Shown: positions 46,034-55,828 of the stretch, piece after piece
Position numbering within the stretch: position 1 is the stretch's first letter
Layout of the letters: each line of letters opens with the position of its first letter
Assembly: GCF_002906575.1 (NCBI RefSeq)
Contig: NZ_CP026309.1
Coordinates: forward strand, 3,224,001 to 3,288,000
From: Salinigranum rubrum
GTDB taxonomy: Archaea; Halobacteriota; Halobacteria; Halobacteriales; Haloferacaceae
Length of the DNA stretch: 64,000 bases
Reading direction: 5' to 3'
The notes under the pieces: model-generated
Seen by the model: only the letters and a program-made list of their open reading frames with translations
Told to the model about the DNA's origin: nothing
The model's database searches: none
Position numbers and translations under genes: made by a program

Positions 46034-46753
46034 TCATCCACGCTGCAGTCGCTTTTCGGCCCGCGTCCGGTCCGCTTCGGTGTTCACGTTGACGCACCAT
46101 CCCTCCAGACCGACGGTCTCGACCCGGCCGCCGTCGTCGAGAAGCCAGTCGACCGCGGCCGTGAGTTCGTACTCGCCGGTCGGGGAGGGGTCGATGGCGC
46201 GACACGCCTCGAATATCCGCGGCGAGAAGGCGTAGAAGCCCCGCGGGACCGTCGTCGACGGCGGGTCGTCGGGCTTCTCGACGAGACCGGCGACGTTCCC
46301 CTCGTCGTCGAACGAGACGACGCCCGTGGCCGCGGCGTCGGCCCGCGACACCTCGTCGACGAGCAGGGTCGCATCGGCGGCCGAGTTACGGTGTCTGTCG
46401 AGCACGTCTCCCAGGTTCGCCCGGCAGACGTTGTCGCCGTTGAGCACGAGGAAGTCGGCGTCGAGGTCCGCCCGCGATTCGGCCGTCAGCAGCGCGTCGG
46501 CGAGTCCCCTCCGTTCGGTCTGGTGGGCGTAGGTGAGCGGGAGGTCCCCGAAGCGGTCGCCGTAGTACGAGACGATCTGTTCGCCCTGATAGCCGACCAC
46601 CACGACGAGTTCGTCGACGCCGAGCGCCCGGAGCGTCTCGAAACAGTGCGTCAGGAGCGGCTGGCCGGCGACCTCGACGAGCCCCTTCGGTCGCTCGGCC
46701 GTGCGCGGACGGAGGCGAGTTCCCTCTCCCGCGGCGAGGACGACGCCGTACAT
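46034..46753 (-). CDS. Sugar-phosphate nucleotidyltransferase
   Basis: Forms an NDP-sugar from a sugar 1-phosphate and NTP. The 239-residue protein has the signature GEGTRLRPRTAERPK near 9-23, the metal-binding LVLNGDN near 98-104, and VEKPDDPPST later. It lacks the C-terminal hexapeptide-repeat acyltransferase domain of GlmU-type enzymes. It is most like glucose-1-phosphate thymidylyl- or uridylyltransferase and may serve glycoprotein or exopolysaccharide synthesis. The ATG at 46753 gives MYGVVLAAG, the normal start. Confidence 0.9.
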   Translation of the reverse strand: MYGVVLAAGEGTRLRPRTAERPKGLVEVAGQPLLTHCFETLRALGVDELVVVVGYQGEQIVSYYGDRFGDLPLTYAHQTERRGLADALLTAESRADLDADFLVLNGDNVCRANLGDVLDRHRNSAADATLLVDEVSRADAAATGVVSFDDEGNVAGLVEKPDDPPSTTVPRGFYAFSPRIFEACRAIDPSPTGEYELTAAVDWLLDDGGRVETVGLEGWCVNVNTEADRTRAEKRLQRG

Positions 46754-47192
46754 ACCGTGCGATAGCGCGTCGAGCGCGTAAAACGTCCGGGGATGGGTCG
46801 GGTGGGGAGCAGTCGAGGTGTTCGTGACCGAGCGGTGCGTACTCGGTCGGAGAACCATAACCGGAGTCGAGTCCGGGGTCGGAGACCGAGCGAGAACGCG
46901 ACTACCGCGCGGGACACGGGCGCGGTGAGGCCACACCACCGAAGCGACAGAGCCGCTTCGAGCCGTTCGTTCACTCGGTTCACTCGTCTGCGAGCGACAC
47001 GTAGTCGCCCGCATGGCCAGCGGGACGCTTCACGTCCCGCGCTGCTCACGAAGACCTCCCCAGCCGACTGCGGTGTCTGCGGGCGACCCCGCCGGGGGCC
47101 ACGCGCACGAGTATCGGATACGCACGCTCGCTGAACCGAGCACGTCCTCGAACGGCCGTCGGCGTTATGTCCACGCGCACCAACCTCCCGAT
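46754..47192. repeat. Gene-free region with dispersed GC-rich repeat
   Basis: No gene is supported in these 439 bp. About 46893-47075 contains pieces of the dispersed repeat: GGCGCGGTGAGGCCACACC, then GCCGCTTCGAGCCGTTCG and further on CCTCCCCAGCCGACTGCGG. The order matches the hmgA-flanking blocks only in part, so it looks decayed or mosaic. Confidence 0.5.
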
Positions 47193-47405
47193 ATGTTCGA
47201 ACGCAACGTCGGCGGCGTCGACCGACTCGTCCGCGCACTGCTGGCGGTCGCACTCACGGTCGTCGCGGTCAGCGCGCTCCGGTCGGGGAACCGCTCGCTC
47301 GGCGTCGTCGCCGCGCTGGGCGCGGTCGGAGCGGGATTCAACGCGACGACGTGTTTCTGCGGCGTGAACGCCGCGCTCGGACTCGACACGGCCCGAGAGG
47401 AGTAG
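47193..47405 (+). CDS. DUF2892/YgaP-like small membrane protein
   Basis: A 70-residue protein with two membrane segments near 12-28 and 34-50. It starts MFERNVGGVDRLVRALLAVA, the typical beginning of DUF2892 inner membrane proteins, and ends with a Cys-containing loop (NATTCFCGVNAALGL). Function is unknown; relatives are often fused to rhodanese domains. The ATG at 47193 is chosen over the long upstream frame, which crosses repeats. Confidence 0.85.
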   Translation: MFERNVGGVDRLVRALLAVALTVVAVSALRSGNRSLGVVAALGAVGAGFNATTCFCGVNAALGLDTAREE

Positions 47406-47476
47406 CGGATACGCCGCTGTCCACCGACGAGACGCGATAACAAAGGCGAGTGGAGGGTCGGGAGGGTCGAGCGGGC

Positions 47477-48739
<1,263 letters not shown>

Positions 48740-48890
48740 GAACAGTCACGGATTTCCGTAGCACACTAAAATGCCTGCCGTTCTCCGTCCGCGAGATGAC
48801 ACCGAACGATCAGTATCCACCCGGTCGCCGTCGGCGAGACGCGTCGACGAGAGAGCCAGTCTTTACGTCGTCACCGCGACAGGGAGCGTC

Positions 48891-49778
48891 ATGCACGTAA
48901 TCGTCCACGGGGGGGCCGGCAACGCGCCGGTCGCGCCGACGGAGCGCCGAGCCGTCCTCGACGAGGCCGCAGCCGCCGGTGCCGGGGAGGAGACGCCGCT
49001 CGCCGCGGTCGAAGCCGCCGTTCGCGTCCTCGAACACGACGAACGGTTCAACGCCGGCCGCGGGAGCGCCGTCCAGGTCGACGGTCACGTGAGGGTCGAC
49101 GCCGGCGTGATGACCGCCGAGAGAGAAGTCGGCGCCGTCGCCTCCCTCACCGGCGTCGAACACCCCGTCTCGGTCGCCCGCGCCGTCTGCGAGGAAACGC
49201 CGCACGTCCTCCTCGCCGGCGAGGGCGGAGAGGCGTTCGCCGCGCACGTCGGCGTCGACACCGGCGTCGACCTCACGACCGACGCGACCCGCGAGCGGTT
49301 CGCGGCCGCCGAGCCTCCCGACGGGGCGGACGCGCAGGTCGAGTGGGTCCGCGAGCACTTCGGCGACGACGCGGGCGGGGCGGACCCAAGCATCGAGGGG
49401 GAGAAAGACCACGACACCGTCGGAGCCGTCGCGGGCGACGGCGAGCGGTTCGCGGCGGCGACCTCCACCGGTGGGCGGTGGTTCGCGCTCACGGGTCGCG
49501 TCGGCGACGTCCCCCAGGTCGGGTCGGGGTTCTACTGCTCACCCGCCGGCGGCGCCTCGGCGACGGGGGCGGGCGAGGACATCGCGCGGACGACGCTCGC
49601 GCGCCGTGCCGTCGACCGCCTCGACGCCGGGGACGACCCACAGTCAGCGGCCGACGCGGCGCTGGCACGGTTCGTCGAGGAGACCGAATCGCGGGCGGGC
49701 CTCATCGTGCTCTCGGGCGACGGGGTCGGGAGCGCGTACAACAGCGAGGCGATGCAGACGAGTACGGCGCGCCGGTGA
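48891..49778 (+). CDS. Isoaspartyl peptidase/L-asparaginase (Ntn-type)
   Basis: A plant-type asparaginase of 295 residues that is expected to self-cleave before Thr176 in HDTVGAVA, making that threonine the nucleophile. MHVIVHGGAGNAPVAP at the start and LEHDERFNAGRGSAVQ are family signatures, and the second half contains TGRVGDVPQVGSGFYC and ASATGAGEDI. The ATG at 48891 is preferred because the family begins at this point. It is divergent from icd. Confidence 0.94.
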   Translation: MHVIVHGGAGNAPVAPTERRAVLDEAAAAGAGEETPLAAVEAAVRVLEHDERFNAGRGSAVQVDGHVRVDAGVMTAEREVGAVASLTGVEHPVSVARAVCEETPHVLLAGEGGEAFAAHVGVDTGVDLTTDATRERFAAAEPPDGADAQVEWVREHFGDDAGGADPSIEGEKDHDTVGAVAGDGERFAAATSTGGRWFALTGRVGDVPQVGSGFYCSPAGGASATGAGEDIARTTLARRAVDRLDAGDDPQSAADAALARFVEETESRAGLIVLSGDGVGSAYNSEAMQTSTARR

Positions 49779-49796
49779 ACACCGGCCGCCGCACAC

Positions 49797-50462
49797 TCAC
49801 AGCCGACGCTCGACCGCCCGCGACATGATTTCGGCCTCCGCCTTCCGGAGGTGTTCGGCCGCCGTCGCCGGCGAACAGCCGAGGGCCTCGGCGACGTCCG
49901 AGACCGACCCCTCCCGACGGGCCCCGTAGTAGCCGATGTCGACAGCGGCGTCGACCGCCTCGCGCTGTCGCGCCGTGAGTCGGAGCAGCGGGTCGACGGC
50001 TCCGGCGTCGTAGGGACGGACAGAGAGCACGTCGACGGCGACGTCGTCCGGCGTGTCGGAGACGGCCGACTGGACCGCCTCGACGGTCCCGACGAGCGTG
50101 AACGCCATCGACCGGTCGCCCCGGTAGGTCACGGGCGGGACGACCACGAGGCTCTCGCTCCGGTACGTCGCCAGTAGCCGACGGTCGGCCTCGCGCAGGT
50201 CGTCGCGGACGTAGACGTAGAACGACTCCCCTCCCCGAACGGACACCTCGGAGTCGACGACCGACTCGACCGATTCGAGCGCGTCGGCGTACACCTCGGG
50301 TCGTTCGCCCTCCACGTTGAATATCATCGAGACGGTCCCGTCCCCGCCGGTGTTCCAGTGGATCAGGTGGCTCCGGGTGAACGCCTCGTGCCGGCAGACG
50401 AAGGCGTGCATCGGGTGGAGGGTCGGCTCGTCCAGTGTGAGGCGAAGCCGGAGGGATTTCAT
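49797..50462 (-). CDS. Bat-type helix-turn-helix regulator
   Basis: A 221-residue transcription factor of the bacterio-opsin activator class. The C-terminal HTH_10 domain reads [19 protein letters not shown], then [20 protein letters not shown]. The N-terminal 150 residues ([20 protein letters not shown]) form the usual GAF-like sensor region. Such proteins often control the neighbouring divergent gene, here nuoCD, but no operator is evident. The ATG at 50462 fits the family. Confidence 0.9.
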   Translation of the reverse strand: MKSLRLRLTLDEPTLHPMHAFVCRHEAFTRSHLIHWNTGGDGTVSMIFNVEGERPEVYADALESVESVVDSEVSVRGGESFYVYVRDDLREADRRLLATYRSESLVVVPPVTYRGDRSMAFTLVGTVEAVQSAVSDTPDDVAVDVLSVRPYDAGAVDPLLRLTARQREAVDAAVDIGYYGARREGSVSDVAEALGCSPATAAEHLRKAEAEIMSRAVERRL

Positions 50463-50567
50463 CGTTCGGACGTGCGGCGGGCGGGTAATAAACGGCCTCA
50501 CTCGTGCGGCAGAACCCCCACGGTCGAGGCGGGCGAACCGGTGAACGCCCTCGCTGAGGCACCGATT

Positions 50568-52229
50568 ATGGCCGACGCATCCCCCGCTCTCGACCGCCGG
50601 ACAGCCGACACGAGTCACGAAGCCCTCGAATCGCTCATCGGCGAGTTCGTCCTCAAGCGCGACGACCACCTCAACGCGCCGGGGTTCGAGATTCGCCCCG
50701 ACGCCGTCCAGGACGTGCTCTCGACGCTCGAATCCGAGGCCGGTTTCGACCACCTCTCGTGCGTCACGGCCCAGGAGTACGAGGACCGCTACGAGTCCAT
50801 CTACCACCTCACCTCGTACGACGACCGGACCCGCGAGGTGAGTATCGTGGTCCCCACCCCGAAGGACCTCTCGACGAGCCAGACGGCCGAACCGGTGTTT
50901 CGGACGGCGGACTGGCACGAACGGGAAGCGTACGACCTGGTGGGCATCGAGTACGAGGGCCACCCCGATTTACGAAGAATCCTGCTCCCCGAGACGTGGC
51001 AGGGTCACCCCCTCTCGCTCGACTACGACCAGGACCGCCCACAGATCGTACCGTACACCGAGAACCGCAATCCCATCGAGGCCGATTCGAAGGGCGAGAA
51101 CGACGAGACGATGCTCATCAACGTCGGACCGCACCACCCCGCGACCCACGGCGTCCTCCACGTCGAGGCGACCCTCAGCGGCGAGCAGGTGGTCGACCTC
51201 GACCCGGACCTCGGTTACATCCACCGCTGTGAGGAGCAGATGTGCCAGCAGGGAACCTACCGCTACCAGATCATGCCGTATCCCGACCGCTGGGACTGGA
51301 GCGGGGCCGGCCTGTTGAACGAGTGGGCGTACGCGCGCGTGGCCGAGGACATGGCCGACATCGAAGTCCCCGAGTACGCGAAACTCGTGCGAACGATGAG
51401 TGCGGAACTCTCTCGGATCCTCGCGCACCTGCTCGCCGTGGGGACGTACGCGCTGGACGTCGTCGGCGAGTTCACGGCCACGTTCATGTACGCGATTCGC
51501 GACCGCGAGAAGGTCCAGTCGATCCTCGAAGACCTGACGGGCCAGCGGCTGATGTTCAACTACTTTCGCCTGGGCGGGGTGGTCTGGGACCTCCCCGAAC
51601 CCCGTGGAGCGTTCTTCGAGGAGGTTCGAGACCTCGTCGACCACCTCGCCGAGGCACTGGGAGAGTACCACGACCTCCTGACGGCGAACGAGATCATCCA
51701 GCTTCGGACGGTCGACGTCGGCGTGTTACCCCCGGACGTCGCCAAGTCCTACGGCGTGACCGGCCCCGTTGCGCGCGGGTCGGGCATCGACTACGACCTC
51801 CGCCGTGACGACCCGTACGGCTACTACGACGAACTCGACTGGAACGTCGTCACCGAGGACGGCTGCGACAACTACTCGCGCCTCCTGGTCCGACTCCGCG
51901 AGGTCGAAGAGTCGGCGAGGATCATCGAACAGTGCGTCGACCTCCTGGAGGACTGGCCCGAGTCGGACCGAGAGATCCAAGCGAACGTTCCCCGGACGCT
52001 GCGCCCCGAGGACGACACCGAAATCTACCGCGCGGTCGAGGGTGCGAAGGGCGAACTCGGCATCTATATGCGGGCCGATGGAACGGACAAGCCCGCGCGC
52101 TTCAAGATTCGCGGCCCCTCCTTTTCGAACCTCCAGGCGCTCCCCGAGATGGCGGCGGGCGAGTACGTGGCCGATATGATCGCGTCGCTCGGCAGCCTCG
52201 ACACGATCATGGGCGAAGTGGACCGCTGA
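50568..52229 (+). CDS. nuoCD: NADH dehydrogenase-like complex I subunit NuoCD (fused)
   Basis: A fused NuoC-NuoD subunit of respiratory complex I, part of the peripheral quinone-reducing arm. Residues 1-180 are the NuoC part ([20 protein letters not shown] and [10 protein letters not shown]). From about 185 the NuoD part has [33 protein letters not shown] and [11 protein letters not shown]-like segments, ending DTIMGEVDR. The 553-residue length is normal. No other nuo gene is adjacent, whereas haloarchaeal nuo genes usually form one operon. The last 36 coding bases are copied just downstream. Confidence 0.93.
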   Translation: MADASPALDRRTADTSHEALESLIGEFVLKRDDHLNAPGFEIRPDAVQDVLSTLESEAGFDHLSCVTAQEYEDRYESIYHLTSYDDRTREVSIVVPTPKDLSTSQTAEPVFRTADWHEREAYDLVGIEYEGHPDLRRILLPETWQGHPLSLDYDQDRPQIVPYTENRNPIEADSKGENDETMLINVGPHHPATHGVLHVEATLSGEQVVDLDPDLGYIHRCEEQMCQQGTYRYQIMPYPDRWDWSGAGLLNEWAYARVAEDMADIEVPEYAKLVRTMSAELSRILAHLLAVGTYALDVVGEFTATFMYAIRDREKVQSILEDLTGQRLMFNYFRLGGVVWDLPEPRGAFFEEVRDLVDHLAEALGEYHDLLTANEIIQLRTVDVGVLPPDVAKSYGVTGPVARGSGIDYDLRRDDPYGYYDELDWNVVTEDGCDNYSRLLVRLREVEESARIIEQCVDLLEDWPESDREIQANVPRTLRPEDDTEIYRAVEGAKGELGIYMRADGTDKPARFKIRGPSFSNLQALPEMAAGEYVADMIASLGSLDTIMGEVDR

Positions 52230-52293
52230 CGAGCGACGCGAAGCGGAGCGAGGGAGCCTCAACACGATCATGGGCGAAGTGGACCGCTGACGA
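52194..52293 (+). repeat. Direct repeat of the nuoCD 3' end
   Basis: The 39 bp at 52194-52232, covering the last codons and stop of nuoCD, return at 52255-52293 with one mismatch. Between them stand 22 bp of GCGACGCGAAGCGGAGCGAG type. The second copy is not part of any gene. Confidence 0.95.
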
Positions 52294-52515
52294 CGTATCA
52301 CCGGCTGGTGCTTCAGTCGTCGGTGGGACAGACAGGGAGAACGGGATGACCGCGAAGTCGCCAGAGCGGTGAGACCACGGCCTCACACCTCCCCAGCCGG
52401 GTCTCCGCGCACGGAGGGGCTCGCGGCCCCTCGCGCGCCGTTCGCTCACTTCGTTCGTTCACACCTGGGCCACCGATACACCTCCCACCCCAGCGCTCGC
52501 TCGACAGTCGTCGAT
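52230..52515. other. Gap between nuoCD and ppk1 with dispersed repeat
   Basis: After the duplicated nuoCD end, about 52355-52475 holds the dispersed intergenic repeat: GCGGTGAGACCACGGCC, CCTCCCCAGCCGGG and CGTTCGCTCACTTCGTTCG. No gene is seen. The genes on either side converge, so terminators are expected but none is distinct. Confidence 0.5.
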
Positions 52516-54849
52516 TCAGCGGTCGTCGGTGAACACGTCGGAGAAGTCGACGCGCGACTCGCGGCCGGCGTCGGCGTTCGACTGAAACACGCCCGTCGGC
52601 TCGTCGTCGGGGGTCGCCGCCCGGGCGCGCTCCATCAACTGCTGGTGGCTGCTGCGGACCGGTTCACCGTCCTCGGGGCGGACCTGCTCGTACCTCCCGT
52701 CGGCGTCCATCACCCAGCGCTTGCGGTTGTCCCCGCGGGCCGCGTCGAGGACGAACTGCAACTCCTCGCGGAGGTCGGGATCCTCGACGGGGGTGACGGC
52801 CTCGACGCGACGGTCGAGGTTGCGCGTCATCCAGTCCGCGCTCCCGATGTAGTACTCGGGGCTGCCGTCGTTCTCGAAGTAGAATATCCGCGAGTGTTCG
52901 AGGAACCGACCGACGACGGAGGAGACGTCGACCGTCTCGCTCACGCCCTCGATGCCGGGGCGGAGCCGACAGATCCCCCGCACCAGGAGGTCGATGTCGA
53001 CGCCGGCCGTCGACGCGCGGTACAGTTCCTTCACCATCTCGGGATCCTCCAGGGAGTTCATCTTCGCGACGATCTTCGCCTCCCTCCCCTGGCGGGCGTG
53101 GTCGGCCTCGCGGCGGACGAGTCGGGTGAACTCCCGGCGCATGTTCTCGGGGGCGACCAGGAGCTTCCGGTAGGATTCGTGCAGCGAGTGGCCGGTGAAG
53201 AAGTTGAACAGCTTCACGAGGTCCTGGCCGACGTCGCGGTCCGACGTCAGGAGTCCCAGATCGGTGTACGTCTTGGCCGTCTCGGAGTGGTAGTTGCCGG
53301 TGGCGACGTGCGAGTACAGCTGTACGCCGTCGGTCTCTTCGCGCACGACGAGCGCCGTCTTCGAGTGCGTCTTGAGGCCGATGGTGCCGTAGGCGACGTG
53401 AATGCCCTCTTCCTCCAGGCGTTTGACCCACCGGAGGTTGTTCTCCTCGTCGAATCGGGCCTTGAGTTCGACCATCACCGCGACCTGCTTGCCGTTCTTC
53501 GCCGCCTCGATGAGGCTCTCGATGACCTTCGAATCGGAGGCGGTCCGGTAGATGGCCGCCTTGATGGCGAGGACGTCGGGGTCCGAGGCGGCGGCGTCGA
53601 GGAACGACTGGACGGTGGTCGAAAAGGAGTGGTACGGGTGGTGGACGAGCACGTCCTTCTCTCTGATCTCCGTGAACAGCTCCTGGGGGGCGTCGGGGTC
53701 GACGCCGGCGAACCGGGGGTGCGCCTGCGGCGACCACGGATCGAGCTTCAGGTCGGGGCGGTCGAGGCCCGCGAGCGAGAAGAGGGCGGTGTAGTCGAGC
53801 AGGCCGTCGAGCGTGACCACCTCGCGCTCGGAGACGCCGAGTTGGTCGACGAGGAGATCCCGCACCCGGTCGGGGGTGTCGGAGGATATCTCCAGCCGGA
53901 CGACGGTGGCGAACCGCCGCTGGCGGAGCACGTCCTCGATCACCCCGACGAGTCCCTCGGCGATCTCCTCGTTCCGCCGCACTTCGGCGTTGCGCGTCAC
54001 CCGGAAGAGCGAGGTGTCGAGCACGTCCACGTTGGGGAAGAGGCGGTCGAGATTCGCCTCGATGACGTGTTCGAGCCGGACGTACCGGCGCTCGTCGGTG
54101 TCGGCGTCGGCATCGCGGGCGACGCCGCCGACGTCGACGAGCCGCGGGCGGTTACGGGGAAGCTTCACCCGCGAGAACTTCACGTCGGAGCCGTCGCTCG
54201 TGAGCACCGCGAGCGAGAGCGAGAGGTTCGAGATGAACGGGAACGGATGGGCGGGGTCGAACGTCAGCGGCGTCAGCGTGGGGAGGACGTTCTGTTCGAA
54301 GTAGTCGCTGAGGTCGGCCCGTTCCTGGGGAGAGAGGTCGGCCCAGTCGACGATGCGGACGCCCTCGTCGGCAAGGGCGGACCGGACTCCGTCGTAACAG
54401 GCCGCCTGTCGCGTGAGGAGCGCGCGCGACTCCTCTAAGATCGCCTCCCACTGCTCCTCGGGCGTCCGACCGTCGGGCGTCAGTTCCGTGACGCCGGCGT
54501 CCATCTGCTGTTTCAGGCCGCCGACCCGCTTCATGAAGAACTCGTCCATGTTGCGGGTGACGATGGCGAGGAACTTCGCGCGTTCCAGGAGGGGGTTGCG
54601 CCCGTCGACCGCCTCGTAGAGGACGCGGCGCTGGAAGGCGAGTTCGGAGAGTTCGCGGTTGAGATACAGGGAAGGGTCGTCGAGGTCGACCGCGTCACCG
54701 ACCTCGAACGTCGTGTCGGGGAAGACGTCGACGGTGGCGTCCGAATCGCTGTCGACGGTGGCGTCGGAAGCGGACCTGGAGGCGGACGCCGAAGCGTCCC
54801 CGTCGGTCGACTGCGCCGCGGCGTCGTCCGAGACCTCTTCCTGTGACAT
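52516..54849 (-). CDS. ppk1: Polyphosphate kinase 1
   Basis: Reversibly polymerises ATP terminal phosphate to polyphosphate. The 777-residue protein has the N-terminal domain (YLNRELSELAFQRRVLYEA, about 62-80), the head region and the catalytic phospholipase-D-like domains. The autophosphorylated His is expected in the segment GTIGLKTHSKTALVVRE, and the second site near RLRPGIEGVSETVDV. The first 60 residues are a low-complexity acidic Ser/Asp extension. It lies 31 bp upstream of the PPP phosphatase gene's end, on the same strand. Confidence 0.96.
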   Translation of the reverse strand: MSQEEVSDDAAAQSTDGDASASASRSASDATVDSDSDATVDVFPDTTFEVGDAVDLDDPSLYLNRELSELAFQRRVLYEAVDGRNPLLERAKFLAIVTRNMDEFFMKRVGGLKQQMDAGVTELTPDGRTPEEQWEAILEESRALLTRQAACYDGVRSALADEGVRIVDWADLSPQERADLSDYFEQNVLPTLTPLTFDPAHPFPFISNLSLSLAVLTSDGSDVKFSRVKLPRNRPRLVDVGGVARDADADTDERRYVRLEHVIEANLDRLFPNVDVLDTSLFRVTRNAEVRRNEEIAEGLVGVIEDVLRQRRFATVVRLEISSDTPDRVRDLLVDQLGVSEREVVTLDGLLDYTALFSLAGLDRPDLKLDPWSPQAHPRFAGVDPDAPQELFTEIREKDVLVHHPYHSFSTTVQSFLDAAASDPDVLAIKAAIYRTASDSKVIESLIEAAKNGKQVAVMVELKARFDEENNLRWVKRLEEEGIHVAYGTIGLKTHSKTALVVREETDGVQLYSHVATGNYHSETAKTYTDLGLLTSDRDVGQDLVKLFNFFTGHSLHESYRKLLVAPENMRREFTRLVRREADHARQGREAKIVAKMNSLEDPEMVKELYRASTAGVDIDLLVRGICRLRPGIEGVSETVDVSSVVGRFLEHSRIFYFENDGSPEYYIGSADWMTRNLDRRVEAVTPVEDPDLREELQFVLDAARGDNRKRWVMDADGRYEQVRPEDGEPVRSSHQQLMERARAATPDDEPTGVFQSNADAGRESRVDFSDVFTDDR

Positions 54850-54880
54850 CGTCGGATCTACGCCGTCGCGCGACTTGAGT

Positions 54881-55576
54881 TCACTGGAGGACGGGCATCC
54901 GCGGCGTGACGAACTTCGACGCGGGGCGGTGCTGGACCGTCCGGTCGGTCTCCAGTTCGAGGACGGTCTCGTCGTACCAACTGTACGCCGTCAGCGACCC
55001 GCCGTAGACACAGCCCGTGTCGAGGCCGACCGCGTGCTCGCGGATGACGGGGTCCGCGATGGGCGTGTGGCCGAAGAACACCGTCTGCGGCCCGTCGTGT
55101 TTCTCCCACCAGAAGGGGCGCTCGTATCCGCTGGAGAGCGACCGCATCTCCAGGAGGTCGTCGACGTCGTGCGCCTCCAAGGACTTGCGCGGGTCGACGC
55201 CGCCGTGGACGACGAGGGCGTCCTCGAAGGAGATGGCGACGGGAAGCGAGCGGATCCACGCGAGGTCTTCGGTAGTGAGTTCGGGGAGTTCCTTCGTCCC
55301 GCGGAGGAGTTTCTCCTCGTTGTTGCCGCGGATGGTGACCATGTTGTCGTGCGCCCGAACGAAGTCGACGACTCCCTTGCTGTCGGGCCCCTTGCGGACG
55401 AGGTCACCGACGAAGACGAACAGGTCGTCGTCGGAGGGACCGATGCGGTCGACGAGCGTCTTCAGTTCGCGGAGACAGCCGTGGACGTCGCCCACGACGT
55501 AGATGTCGTCCCACTCGTCCGCGTCGATTCGGTGGTGCTGCGCCTCGACGCTGTGGTTGAACTGAGGGGTAGTCAT
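54881..55576 (-). CDS. PPP-family metallophosphatase (ApaH-like)
   Basis: A 231-residue calcineurin-like phosphoesterase. Metal-site motifs are GDVHGC (29-34), GDLVRKGPDS (57-66) and GNNEE (84-88), followed by VHGG and FGHTP. The GDLVRKGP wording resembles symmetrical Ap4A hydrolase and related protein phosphatases. It is cotranscribed with ppk1 to judge from the 31-bp gap, which may link polyphosphate and nucleotide signalling; this is inference. Start ATG at 55576; an AT-rich ACTATATAGATAAC lies about 50-65 bp upstream. Confidence 0.9.
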   Translation of the reverse strand: MTTPQFNHSVEAQHHRIDADEWDDIYVVGDVHGCLRELKTLVDRIGPSDDDLFVFVGDLVRKGPDSKGVVDFVRAHDNMVTIRGNNEEKLLRGTKELPELTTEDLAWIRSLPVAISFEDALVVHGGVDPRKSLEAHDVDDLLEMRSLSSGYERPFWWEKHDGPQTVFFGHTPIADPVIREHAVGLDTGCVYGGSLTAYSWYDETVLELETDRTVQHRPASKFVTPRMPVLQ

Positions 55577-55828
55577 AGGGGGGAGGTTCCTGTGAGACAC
55601 CTAGGCGGAAAGCATCTAAAGGATTGCTAAGTTATCTATATAGTTAAACGGTGTCACGGGAGGAGATCACACGGTGAGGGCGAGAGAGAGACTGCGAGCG
55701 CCGTCTCCCTCGTCGAGCGGTCCCGGGCCCGCCTATAGAGAACGGCGTGTGGAACGGAGACGGGCCGTGTTTTTCATCCGAGATATTCGCTCCCGAACGG
55801 TTATGCGCAGGCTCGACCCTGACAGACC

